A stretch of 64,000 bases of DNA from Humulus lupulus (lineage: Eukaryota > Streptophyta > Magnoliopsida > Rosales > Cannabaceae), in assembly GCF_963169125.1 (NCBI RefSeq), contig NC_084797.1:99907868-99971867 (forward strand), read 5' to 3'. The position numbers were made by a program, and so were the translations under genes. Below, piece after piece: positions 35,235 to 45,071 of this stretch; within the stretch, counting starts at the first letter, position 1, and each line of letters begins with the position of its first letter. The notes under the pieces are model-generated. The model saw only the letters and a list, made by a program, of their open reading frames with translations. It was not told where the DNA came from and made no database searches.

Positions 35235-35968
35235 TAGAGGTGTAAATGTGGGTCGGCCCGGCCCACATTTTCGTGCCTCCGATAAATTTGGGCCGGGCCT
35301 GGCCCATATTATTTTCGTGCCGAGCCGGCCCATTTTTTAAAGAGTAGGCCCAGCACGGCCCATGTCGTAACGTGCTCGTGCCGTGTCGGGCCGGCCCACT
35401 TTCCTTATTCGGGCCCAAATTTGGGCCCACTTTATTTTTGCCAAAAAATGTGAGGATGGAGAATTGAACCCTCCACCTCCTCTTTAACCATCAATGGACT
35501 TACCACCAAACCAAATACATTTCTTTGTTTAAATTATAATTTTAGATATTTTTATATACTTTTTAACACTATTTTACACAAAATTATATAAAAAATAATT
35601 ATTAGAATTTTAATACCTACTAATAAATGCTAAAAAATTTAACTCACAAATCTTAAAATAAATTAATATAATTATAAAAATATAGACATTGAGAAAATAA
35701 GATTTTTATTATCATTGTAATTTATTAATAATTGATAAATAAAAATTTATTATGATTATTAATGTCAAAATATCGGGCTTTTTATCGTGTCGTGCTTTCG
35801 GGCTAGTTTGTTCGTGCTTTCGTGTTGTTCCTTCGGGCTTGTCGTGCCGTGCCATGCCAATTTTCAATTCGTGTCGTGCCTGGCCCAGGCCCATATTTTT
35901 TCGTGTCGTGTCGTGCTCGTGCCGGTTTCGTGTCGTGCTAGAAAGCCCGGCCCATATTTACAGCTCTA
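35235..35968. mobile_element. Non-autonomous hAT-like element, 734 bp
   Basis: Flanked by the 8-bp duplication TCTTAAAT (35227-35234 and 35969-35976), which is the hAT length; the second Copia copy lacks the insertion (TCTTATAT near 59945). Ends are inverted repeats: TAGAGGTGTAAAT on the left and, inverted, TAGAGCTGTAAAT on the right. Both subterminal regions are rich in GGCCCGGCCC and CGTGCCGTG motifs, common in this class of plant elements. No transposase is encoded. A tRNA-like stretch lies inside (about 35445-35515). Confidence 0.9.
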
Positions 35969-36560
35969 TCTTAAATATCTGATATTATAATTCTAATATT
36001 TTAATATATTAAAAGATTTAAAATTAAGTTGTTAGTCTATTTTTAAATTTAAATTTGAATCTTTGTAGAAAATATTTAATTATTTAAATCTCAACTAACA
36101 AAAATATCTTATTTAAAAAAAAAATTAAATACATAAAAATTTTGATATTTTTGGCTTTGATTATAAATAATAAATATCCATAATTTTAATTTTCTTTAAT
36201 TAAAAAAAGAAAAATGGATGAATAGTACCTGTGGGTACTGTTCACGGTGGCTGGTGCGCACGGGCGTGCGCGGGTGGCGCGCGGGCTTGCGCGTACGCAT
36301 GGGGAGCCAAGCCAAATTTTTTTTTTTAGCAATTTTTCAAACCAAAACCATTTTCTAATTAATTTTTAACATGTTTTACACAAAATAAAGCATATATAAA
36401 AATTAATAGCATAGAAAACACAACAAAATAACCTAAAAATTGCTAAAATTCACATAAAATCAATATGCTTCATAAAAACATGAAAAGCATCCAATTATTC
36501 AAACATATCAAATAATCCAATATTAAACATGTTCATGTATGATAAAAAAGATTACCAAAG

Positions 36561-36572
36561 GCTCTGAGGCCA
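36561..36572 (-). other. Copia E1 primer-binding site
   Basis: On the minus strand TGGCCTCAGAGC, two bases inside the LTR border. It differs at two positions from the initiator-Met PBS TGGTATCAGAGC used by most plant Copia elements. The second copy (60534-60545) is more diverged. Confidence 0.65.
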
Positions 36573-37440
36573 GTTGTTAGATTATCTTATACAGGATCTT
36601 TATCTATTTTCATGTATATCTAATATTAAACAAATTAATACGAGATAGCCTAAAACATGCTTCTAAAATTGAATTCAAAGAGAAACAATGAATAGAATAC
36701 TTACAGTATACGCAACGGAATTAAAGAGTCATTCATTCAGTTTCTCTAACTCTTGTATCCTCTCTGTCGTAGAGTATTATCAAGAAACTGAACCGATCTT
36801 CTATTCTCTTCACAGTCTTCCAATGTATTCTTAGAATCACCTAGAATAGTGTGGACAATTCTTAACACATGAGATAGATACAGAGAAGAAGAAGAGAAAA
36901 TAATCAAAGAGGCTTAGAAAAGGACTTGTGTTTAGAGAGAATCTAAAACTATCAGAAAACCAGTGATTAAACTTTTGTTTTGACTTCTCTCTAAGCACTC
37001 CTTTTATAGACTCAATTAGGTCATTTCATTTAATTAAAAAATCAATAAAATAATAGTCATTTTAAAGCCCTAGGTCAAAATTATCATGGGCTTTAGGCCC
37101 GTGAAATTTTCCATTTGACTATAAGCCCATTGGACTTAAAATCAAGGCCTGTATTATTTTCTATTGATTTAATTAATTAAATAATTATTTAAATCCTTTA
37201 TCAAATTAATTATTTATAATTTGAACCTTTGATTTAAATTTATTTATTAATTTAGATACCAATTTATCTTAATTAATAAATCTGTCATAATTTCTCTTTT
37301 CTTCTCAAAATTACACAACTCTGTGAAACTATCAAAAATTGAGCTGGTCAACTTTGATAATTCTAATTGATAATTAAATCAATTAATTGAGACTATCTAG
37401 ATGATTTTATCCAAGGTACAATGGGGACCATGGGCCTATG

Positions 37441-38169
37441 TGTTGACGCGGTTCTTCGCCAACAGGTAATTAAGAGAAGAAGAGAAAGGGATTAGTACTG
37501 AAAGTAGAACCGTCACAGATATGAAATCTTATAGGATGAACTAGGTGACTCGAGACACTTTTTTTTTAAGTGGTTCGAAGGTTAAAATCCTTCTATTCCA
37601 CTAGTCAATATTATTGATATCTTCTGGGTATTTGGTTTACAAAGTATATAGTTCTTCAAAGACTATTTTTCCCAACCCCTATCAACTCCCAGGGTCTCCA
37701 TATTTATAGGAGAAGGCACCTGGAAGTTGGTAGGGAGGTCATCCCGTGACCTTACCATTTGTCATATCAACTCTGTGACATTCATGATTAATTCCTAAAC
37801 CTGACACATAAGTGTGGTCTAATCAGCATGGAAGGAGATAATGGACCGCACGGCCCAATCCAGATGTGGGTGTCTGATACGCACGTTCTTGCTGCGTGTC
37901 CGAGAAGTCAAGGGGATATCGGACACGTGATGTCAGATATATGCACGTTTATCTTGCGTGTGTTGACTTCGTAGAGGGTCAGAGCTTCACGGGCAGCTCG
38001 TGCCATGAGAAGCTCGTAATACAAGCTTCTCCCCTGATCTGACCTTCGGCCTTCTGATTCTGGGCAATTTGGGCGAGCTAATATCCTCGGTCTGTGGGCG
38101 CCTCGGACTAAACTTGATTAATCCGAGGCACGACCTTCTAATCAGCCCATGGGAAAACCAGGGCGTACA
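37441..38169 (-). repeat. Element D 3' LTR
   Basis: From TGTTGACGCGG to GGGCGTACA. A TATA-like box on the minus strand (CCTATAAATATGG, about 37697-37709) probably starts genomic RNA in the 5' copy. Beside the right border, minus strand, GGGGGGCAGA (38170-38179) is the polypurine tract. Confidence 0.93.
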
Positions 38170-38279
38170 TCTGCCCCCCAAGCTCATGCTCGTGGTACGT
38201 GATGTCATATATAGGAGACCACAGTAGGGGCTTTCAGACTTTCCCCACAACCCTTCACATTCCATTCTTTTCGCAGGCG

Positions 38280-38448
38280 TCTGACACGTGGAACGTCGTG
38301 GGTGGCGACGGTACGTTTTACGAGAACCGCATTTAATGGCCTAGCCTATTGCCCAGCCGTCGCTTCATGTTTCGAGTGGAAGGCCTCGGATCCCTCACTA
38401 GGGTCACCCAAGGGTCTTCTACACGTGATCCTTTCCTGGTATAAAAGG
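38280..38448 (+). promoter_or_regulatory. Promoter of element D antisense gene
   Basis: Two G-box cores CACGTG (38285-38290 and 38422-38427) and a TATA box GTATAAAAGG (about 38439-38448) on the plus strand, opposite to the element's gag-pol. About 30 bp downstream the sequence turns C/T-rich, as in plant transcription starts. A likely 5' UTR intron runs from the donor GTAAGT at 38670 to an acceptor ending at 39164, nine bases before the ATG. Function is inferred. Confidence 0.55.
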
Positions 38449-39172
38449 GGGTGGCCACCCTACGCACGGGCCACCCTTTCATTCAAAAAAATCTCAAATT
38501 TCCTTCTTCTTTCTCTGACCTTCCGAAGAACGAAACCCTCATCTCTGCTGCCCTCACTCTCCTTGTTCAGGAAGCTTAGGCGCACAAGTTTCTCTAAAGC
38601 TTTGGAGGCCACTGCACCGACGAAGCCCCCACCAACGTAACACTCTCGCTCATCACCCAGCAATACACTGTAAGTTTTCTAACCCTGTCCGTTTTGAAAA
38701 TATGCTACTGTAGCTTAGGTAAGAAAATTTTTACTGTAGTCGCATGCATGGGGTTTCTGGGTTGCGTGGATATGGAGGGTGACAGCCCTTTTTAGACTAG
38801 GGCACTCTTATTGTAGGAAATTGCCTTGGGGCATGGGTTTCAAAATGCTCCTTCAGGAACCATTTCTGGGTAGGATCTTTAGGAATTTTGGGTGCAAAAC
38901 CGGGTAGCTTAGGGAATACGCCTCAAAAGCGGTTTTGCAACGTTCTGCCTGCTGAAACTTTCCCCCCAAGGCAAGTTTTTACTCTGAACCCCCTGACACA
39001 CGAATTCCGAGTAATCGGGGATCTTTTAAGGGCATAGGCGTGTGTTCATTGTACCGCGTGGTTCCACTCTCCCCGGGCTGGGCTTACCTCAGCTCGTGTA
39101 ACGAATAATTGCTTCGTCCTCCTGCTTGGGTCGCCTTTTCTAAAGTATTTCTTTTGTTCGATAGGCGACCAG

Positions 39173-40680
39173 ATGGCCCCGAAGAGGAATCTGCCCCAGA
39201 AGAACGTGGGAAGCTCGGCCTCCCAGAAAGAGAAAGGAAAGGCGGTGGTGCCTAGCTCGTCGATTCCCCACTTTGGGCCGGCCGTGGAAAAACAGGTCGA
39301 GGCTGCCCCCGACACGTTTTTCAAGGTGGAGAGAATCGTCTCGAAGATAACCGATCAGGCAAAGATCACCAAAATCTTCATCAACCACAACATTCCCCTG
39401 GGGAGGGCCTCCGTAATTGCCCGACCTGCTGCGGAGGGTGAGCGGAGCTGCACGCCGCTCGACGAGTCGTTCGCGGCCTGGAGCGGTGAACACTTCAAGG
39501 CAGGGGCCTTCCTCCCTCCCCCTGGATCAGTACTTCGCTGATTTCCTGAATTATGTGGGGTTGGCCCCATTTCAGCTCCCTCCCAACTCCTACCGTCTGC
39601 TGACGGGATTGAGGTATTTATTTCAGAGGCATGAGTGGGAGGTCCCCACTCCTGCCGACATACTATACTTCTTTTGCCTCAAAGCCAGCCCGGACCAGCG
39701 GGGGCGAGGCGACGGGTTCTATTACTTAACCCGTTTCCCTAATACGGCGGCGGTCATCGAGCTGCCAAGCCACCCGAATGACTTCAAGGACCAGTTCTTC
39801 ATGTCAACTGGGTTCCGCAACTGCGATCATCATTACTTTAATCGCCCTCGTAAGTGATCCTTGACCTTAGCCCGCCTTTTAAGGGTTATTTTGTTTTAGC
39901 TCCTCCCTTATTCCACTTCTGATTTCACCCAATCTTGCAGCCATCTACGCGAGGACCAAAAAATCTGCGACCCTCGGGGGTCAATACGAAACACTGGCGA
40001 GCTTGCCCCCCAGTGAGAAAGACTATCGCGCGCTCGTGACGGACGAGACGATGGTATACTGCAAGCTGATTTTCCCAAATCAGACTTTGAACTTGAAGAG
40101 GCCCCGGGGGCCGCCCCCAGCTCGCGACAACCGACCGACCGTCGTGGAGGAGATTGCCGACGACGAAGGTGAGGAGGAGGGCGACGAGGTTCCTCTCGTG
40201 ATGAACAGGAAGAGGACCTTGGAGGTCGCCCAGAGGATGGGCGAGGAGAGGGTCCAATCCGGAGCAGCCGCGGGTCCTTTCGGCCAAGGTAACCCTTACT
40301 TATTTAAGAATGTAGATAGGGCCACTGCAGACCCCCGGCTGGTTAGGTTCAATCCTAGGCAGATCGTCCATCGTCACGGGAGGGACTCGGACCTAGATAC
40401 GCTCCTCCTCCATTGTGTTGACCGGCTCGTGCTGGATCACCAAGAGAGTCGGCTTAGGGGAACCGTAGTAGTAGATAACACCCTATCTTTTAGGTCGATC
40501 CTTTTTGAGGAGTATGGGACCAACTTACGCACATGGCCATCACTTCAGAGGGGTACCTATGCTCCGGGGCTTAGGCAGTATGTAGAGGAATCCAGCCCCG
40601 AGTCAGAACCGAACCTAGAACCTGCGCCAGTTCGTGAGATAATCGCCTTAGGTTCTTCCAGCTCGGGGGGTAGGGCTCCC
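39173..40680 (+). pseudogene. Element D antisense gene (plant transposon-associated protein)
   Basis: Plus-strand gene inside a minus-strand element. From ATG 39173 (MAPKRNLPQ): a basic low-complexity start, then after an apparent frameshift near 39510-39525 the conserved part (FADFLNYVGLAPFQLPPNSY, FLYFFCLKA-like, HPNDFKDQFFMSTGF), donor at 39850, acceptor at 39940, and a second exon with EKDYRALV, an acidic stretch, VVVDNTLSFRSILFEEY, and EIIALGSSSS, ending near a donor-like GGTAGGG (about 40669). The coiled-coil C-terminus found in element B is absent; tandem repeats follow. Antisense ORFs of this kind are known in Tat elements without an agreed function. The frameshift suggests decay but could hide a small unrecognised intron. 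Confidence 0.7.
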
Positions 40681-40740
40681 TTAGCATTCATTTACTTGTT
40701 GCCTTTAAACTTTCGCTTCTATTTCTGTATTTTTATAAAT

Positions 40741-41565
40741 TTAGTTCGGGTTAACCGTTATTTATATCCCGAGCTCTTTAAAGAAGAACCACGGTCAATA
40801 CATTTTAGTTATCTTCTAAGTTTTATGACCTGGTTAAAACCAGGAACTTATTTTGAAAACTTAGTTCGCGTCAACTTTGATCCATATCCCGAGCTCTTTA
40901 AAGAAGAACCACGGTCAATAAATTTTAGTTAACTTCTAAGTTTTATGACCTGGTTAAAACCAGGAACTTATTTTGAAAACTTAGTTCGCATCAACTTTTA
41001 TCCATATCCCGAGCTCTTTAAAGAAGAACCACGGTCAATAAATTTTAGTTAACATTTAAGTTTTATGACCTGGTTAAAACCAGGAACTTATTTTGAAAAC
41101 TTAGTTCGCGTCAACTTTGATCCATATCCCGAGCTCTTTAAAGAAGAACCACGGTCAATAAATTTTAGTTAACTTCTAAGTTTTATGACCTGGTTAAAAC
41201 CAGGAACTTATTTTGAAAACTTAGTTCGCGTCAACTTTTATCCATATCCCGAGCTCTTTAAAGAAGAACCACGGTCAATAAATTTTAGTTAACTTCTAAG
41301 TTTTATGACCTGGTTAAAACCAGGAACTTATTTTGAAAACTTAGTTCGCGTTAACTTTGATCCATATCCCGAGCTCTTTAAAGAAGAACCACGGTCAATA
41401 AATTTTAGTTAACTTTTAAGTTTTATGACCTGGTTAAAACCAGGAACTTATTTTGAAAACTTAGTTCGCGTCAACTTTTATCCATATCCCGAGCTCTTTA
41501 AAGAAGAACCACGGTCAATAAATTTTAGTTAACTTCTAAGTTTTATGACCTGGTTAAAACCAGGA
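40741..41565. repeat. Seven-copy 120-bp tandem array of element D
   Basis: Units of exactly 120 bp start at 40741, 40861, 40981, 41101, 41221, 41341 and 41461 (last one partial). Each has TTAGTTCGCGTCAACTTT, CCCGAGCTCTTTAAAGAAG and the palindrome CCTGGTTAAAACCAGG. It follows the antisense gene and lies downstream of pol in the element's direction. Apparent codons here are by-products of the repeat. Confidence 0.96.
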
Positions 41566-41774
41566 TAGGACTTAGTTCGTGTTAACCCTTATCCATAGAT
41601 AAGAATCAACATCCAAGTCGTTAAGGAGACCTGGTTATATCCAGGTACCATATGCCCCCCAAGTAATTGGGAAAGGGTCTTTCGTGGTTACTTTAAAATC
41701 ACACTTGCAAATAAAGAGAAACATTTGATTTTTATTTATACATAGAAAGTGGCCTTCCAGGCCTTACAAGTGGA
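41566..41774 (-). other. Element D post-pol spacer with internal polypurine tract
   Basis: About 200 bp between the repeats and the integrase stop. It contains, on the minus strand, ACTTGGGGGGCATATGG (about 41648-41664) and one more CCAGG palindrome half-site. The purine tract resembles the real PPT next to the 3' LTR. Confidence 0.55.
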
Positions 41775-44700
41775 TCATTGATAGTATTTCTTTAGGTGGA
41801 TGGCATTCCAAGTTCGCGGGATCGCCCCTCCATCAAGTCGAGCTAACTTATAAGCTCCCTCCTTGATGACTTCGATGACCTGGTATGGTCCTTCCCAGCT
41901 CGGTCCTAAAACCCCCTCTCTGGGATCTTTCCCGGCCAAGAAAATTCTTCTTAAGACCAGATCGCCGACGCTAAAGGCACGTTTTTTGACTTTAGTGTTG
42001 AAGTAGCGAGTGATCTTTTGGTTGTAATGGGCGAGTTGGAGTTGTGAATCTTCTCGCCTTTCATCGATAAGGTCTAGCGAATGACATAGGAGCTCATGGT
42101 TCCTATCTTGGTCGTAAGACTGGGCTCTATGCGACAGGACTTTAACTTCCACGGGGAGGACTGCTTCACTCCCAAAGGTTAGGGAGAAAGGAGTGTGACC
42201 CGTAGAAGTCTGATGCGAGGTCCGGTATGCCCACAGGACTTGGGGGAGCTGTTCTGGCCAGATCCCCTTTGCCTCATCCAGCCTTTTCTTGAGGCTTGCC
42301 TTTAGAGTTTTGTTGACAGCCTCGACCTGGCCGTTCGCCTGAGGATAGGCCACGGACGAGAAGCTTTTCACGATTCCGTGCCTTTCACAAAATTCGGTGA
42401 ACAGGTCGCTGTCAAATTGAGTGCCGTTATCGGAGACGATCTTCTTAGGTAGGCCAAATCGACAGATGATGCTTTTAACCACGAAGTCTAGCACTTTTTT
42501 CGATGTTATTGTCGCCAACGGCTCTGCTTCGGCCCACTTGGTGAAGTAGTCAATGGCTACCATGGCGTAACGGACCCCGCCCTTTCCGGTGGGCAGGGCG
42601 CCTACTAAATCTATTCCCCAGACGGCGAATGGCCAAGGAGACGAAATCATTTTTAGCTCGATCGGAGGAGCTCGGGCAACCACAGCGAATCGCTGACATT
42701 TGTCACACCTTTTCACATATGAGATCGAGTCTTTGGACAAAGTCGGCCAATAATAACCTTGCCTGAGAACCTTTACGGCCAGGCTTTTCCCCCCAGTGTG
42801 GTCCCCGCAGAATCCTTCATGAACTTCCTGTAGGATGGCCTTCGCTTCACTTGGAAGAACGCACCGGAGGAGAGGTAGGGAATGCCCACGTCGGTATAAC
42901 ACTCCCTCGACTATCGTATATCTAGGAGCTTGATAAAGGACTCGCCGTGCGTCGTTACGCCCTTCGGGTAACTTGCCCTCGGCGAGATACTCAAGAATGG
43001 GAGTCATCCATGTCGGCCTAATGTCAATCATTTCAATCTCTGCCCGATCTCCTTCTATACTTGGTCTCTCCAAGAATTCTACAGGCACCAACCCCAGGGT
43101 TTCCGTCTCCCCCGAGGTGGCGAGTTTGGCGAGAGCATCTGCGTTGGCGTTCTGCTCCAGAGGTATCTGTTCGATCGACCCTCTCTCAAACGCAGACAGC
43201 TTGGACTTTACCTTTGCCAAATAGGCGGCCATCTTGGGTCCCCGCGCCTGGTATTCGCCCAGAACCTGATTCACCACGAGCTGGGAATCGCTGAAGCACT
43301 GGACAGAGCTCGCCTTTAGCTCATTAGCTACCCTAAGTCCAGCCAACAAAGCCTCGTACTCTGCCTCGTTGTTAAACGCCTTGAACCCGAACCTTAGCGC
43401 CGAGTGGAATCTATGTCCCTCGGGGGATATCAGAATGATTTCGACCCCGGAGCCGCTCTCGTTAGATGAACCATCAACGAAGATCTTCCACGACGAATGC
43501 GGGGAGGCGACCTGAGGTAAGTCTTCCGATGGATTCTCCTGGAATCCCGTGCATTCCGCCACGAAGTCGGCCAAGGCCTGACTTTTTATGGTAGTTCGGG
43601 GAGTATAGAAAATCTCGAACTGACTGAGTTCGACCGCCCACTTTAGCAAACGTCCCGATGCTTCAGGCTTTTGCAAAACCTGCCTTAAAGGCTGATCGGT
43701 CATGATGTGTACAGAGTGGGACTGGAAATACGGCCTGAGCTTTCGTGAGGCCGTGATTAGGCAGAACGCCAATTTTTCCATCACTGGGTATCTTGATTCA
43801 GCTCCGAGGAGTCTCTTGCTGATGTAGTAGACTGGTTTCTGACCCTGGTCCTCTTCTTGTACCAGCACGGCACTAGCTGCGTCCTCAGTGACGGCCATGT
43901 AGAGGAAAAGAGGTTCTCCTGCCTTGGGTTTGGATAGCACAGGTGGTTCAGCCAAATGCGCTTTCAGGTCGAGGAATGCGCTTTCGCATTCTACTGTCCA
44001 CTCAAATTTCTTGTTTCCCTGGAGCAGGTTGTAGAAGGGCAGACACTTGTCGGTTGACTTGGAAATGAACCGGTTGAGCGCTGCCACCCTTCCTGTGAGG
44101 CCTTGGACATCTTTTCGCGACCTGGGGGAAGGAAGCTCGAGCAGTGACCTGATCTTGTCGGGGTTTGCCTCGATTCCTCGGGTATTTACTATGAAACCCA
44201 GGAATTTCCCCGATGCGACGCCGAAAGTGCATTTCTGAGGATTGAGCCTCATGCCATATTCTCGCAGTATGTTAAAACATTCTTCCAGGTCGGCAACGTG
44301 GTTGTCGGCAGTCTTTGACTTGACAAGCATGTCATCGACGTACACTTCCATGTTTTTTCCGATCTGGTCCGCGAACATTCTGTTTACTAGTCTTTGGTAG
44401 GTCGCTCCGGCATTCTTCAGGCCAAACGGCATGACCTTATAGCAATAGACGTTAGTCGGGGTCATGAAGCTGGTATGCTCCTGGTCTGCCGGATTCATCG
44501 TGATCTGATTGTAGCCTGAGTACGTGTCCATGAAGGACATGAGCTCGTGCCCCGCCGTGGCATCCACCAGCTGATCGATCCTCGGCAATGGAAAGCAATC
44601 CTTGGGGAAGGCTTTATTCAGGTCGGAGAAGTCGATACAGGTCCGCCACTTCCCGTTTGGCTTCGGAACTAACACGGGATTGGCAACCCAAATGGGAAAT

Positions 44701-45071
44701 TTGGCTTCGCGGATAAAGCCACACTTTTTGAGCCGGGCTACTTCTTCTTCAAGGGCTTCGGCTCGGGTCGTCCCTAAACGCCTCTGCTTTTGAGACTTGG
44801 CAGGGACGCTTTTATCTAGGTGGAGCGTGTGCATGATGACGCTCGGACTGATCCCTATCATGTCTTCGTGCGACCATGCGAATACGTCTAGGTTTCTCTG
44901 CAGAAACGTAGTCAGCTCCTCCTTTCTTTTGTCACAGAGGTTCTTTCCGAGCTTAACCGTTCGTGATGGGTTTTGTTTATCAATATTCACCTCCTCGAGC
45001 TCCTCAATAGCCTGGAGCTCGGACCCATCCTCGCCTATGCGGGGGTCAATGTCCTCACTTATGGCGAGCTT
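41775..45071 (-). CDS. pol: Element D RT-RNase H-RNase H-integrase polyprotein
   Basis: Open for about 1,098 codons from the stop at 45072 to 41775; first ATG at 44990. Domains in order: reverse transcriptase (RTCIDFSDLNKAFPKD, VMPFGLKNAGATYQRLVNRM, EVYVDDMLVKS), first RNase H (decayed-type, near 43700-44000), a second archaeal-like RNase H (FVDGSSNESGSG, NNEAEYEALLAGL, FSDSQLVVNQ, NANADALAKL) typical of Tat elements, integrase with HHCC finger (GDHTGG, CDKCQRFA) and DDE residues (WGIDLVGAL, SDNGTQFDSDL, GQVEAVNK), and a GPY/F module (GPSWEGPYQVI). All catalytic residues I can check are present. It is in frame with gag-PR, separated by one TAA. Element B, which is older, has no stop at the matching place, so here it looks like a mutation rather than a family rule. 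Confidence 0.93.
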   Translation of the reverse strand, partial: KLAISEDIDPRIGEDGSELQAIEELEEVNIDKQNPSRTVKLGKNLCDKRKEELTTFLQRNLDVFAWSHEDMIGISPSVIMHTLHLDKSVPAKSQKQRRLGTTRAEALEEEVARLKKCGFIREAKFPIWVANPVLVPKPNGKWRTCIDFSDLNKAFPKDCFPLPRIDQLVDATAGHELMSFMDTYSGYNQITMNPADQEHTSFMTPTNVYCYKVMPFGLKNAGATYQRLVNRMFADQIGKNMEVYVDDMLVKSKTADNHVADLEECFNILREYGMRLNPQKCTFGVASGKFLGFIVNTRGIEANPDKIRSLLELPSPRSRKDVQGLTGRVAALNRFISKSTDKCLPFYNLLQGNKKFEWTVECESAFLDLKAHLAEPPVLSKPKAGEPLFLYMAVTEDAASAVLVQEEDQGQKPVYYISKRLLGAESRYPVMEKLAFCLITASRKLRPYFQSHSVHIMTDQPLRQVLQKPEASGRLLKWAVELSQFEIFYTPRTTIKSQALADFVAECTGFQENPSEDLPQVASPHSSWKIFVDGSSNESGSGVEIILISPEGHRFHSALRFGFKAFNNEAEYEALLAGLRVANELKASSVQCFSDSQLVVNQVLGEYQARGPKMAAYLAKVKSKLSAFERGSIEQIPLEQNANADALAKLATSGETETLGLVPVEFLERPSIEGDRAEIEMIDIRPTWMTPILEYLAEGKLPEGRNDARRVLYQAPRYTIVEGVLYRRGHSLPLLRCVLPSEAKAILQEVHEGFCGDHTGGKSLAVKVLRQGYYWPTLSKDSISYVKRCDKCQRFAVVARAPPIELKMISSPWPFAVWGIDLVGALPTGKGGVRYAMVAIDYFTKWAEAEPLATITSKKVLDFVVKSIICRFGLPKKIVSDNGTQFDSDLFTEFCERHGIVKSFSSVAYPQANGQVEAVNKTLKASLKKRLDEAKGIWPEQLPQVLWAYRTSHQTSTGHTPFSLTFGSEAVLPVEVKVLSHRAQSYDQDRNHELLCHSLDLIDERREDSQLQLAHYNQKITRYFNTKVKKRAFSVGDLVLRRIFLAGKDPREGVLGPSWEGPYQVIEVIKEGAYKLARLDGGAIPRTWNAIHLKKYYQ

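Larger units (their letters stand above)
34502..36574 (-). other. Copia E1 leader, right part, with hAT-like insertion
   Basis: Resumes the leader after the MULE and aligns with 59256-60547 of the second copy except for the insertion 35235-35968. It is very AT-rich, apart from a GC-rich island at 36240-36305. It ends at the primer-binding site beside the LTR. No gene is seen. Confidence 0.75.

Noticed and set aside
37987..38663. Open frames of 92, 112 and 67 codons around the left LTR of element D.
   Set aside because: They cover LTR, PPT and the antisense promoter region; the matching 5' LTR sequence shows no coding constraint.
40680..40932. Extension of the antisense gene into the 120-bp repeats.
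   Set aside because: The codons after 40680 are repeat-derived and start after a donor-like GGTAGGG; not homologous to the element B protein.
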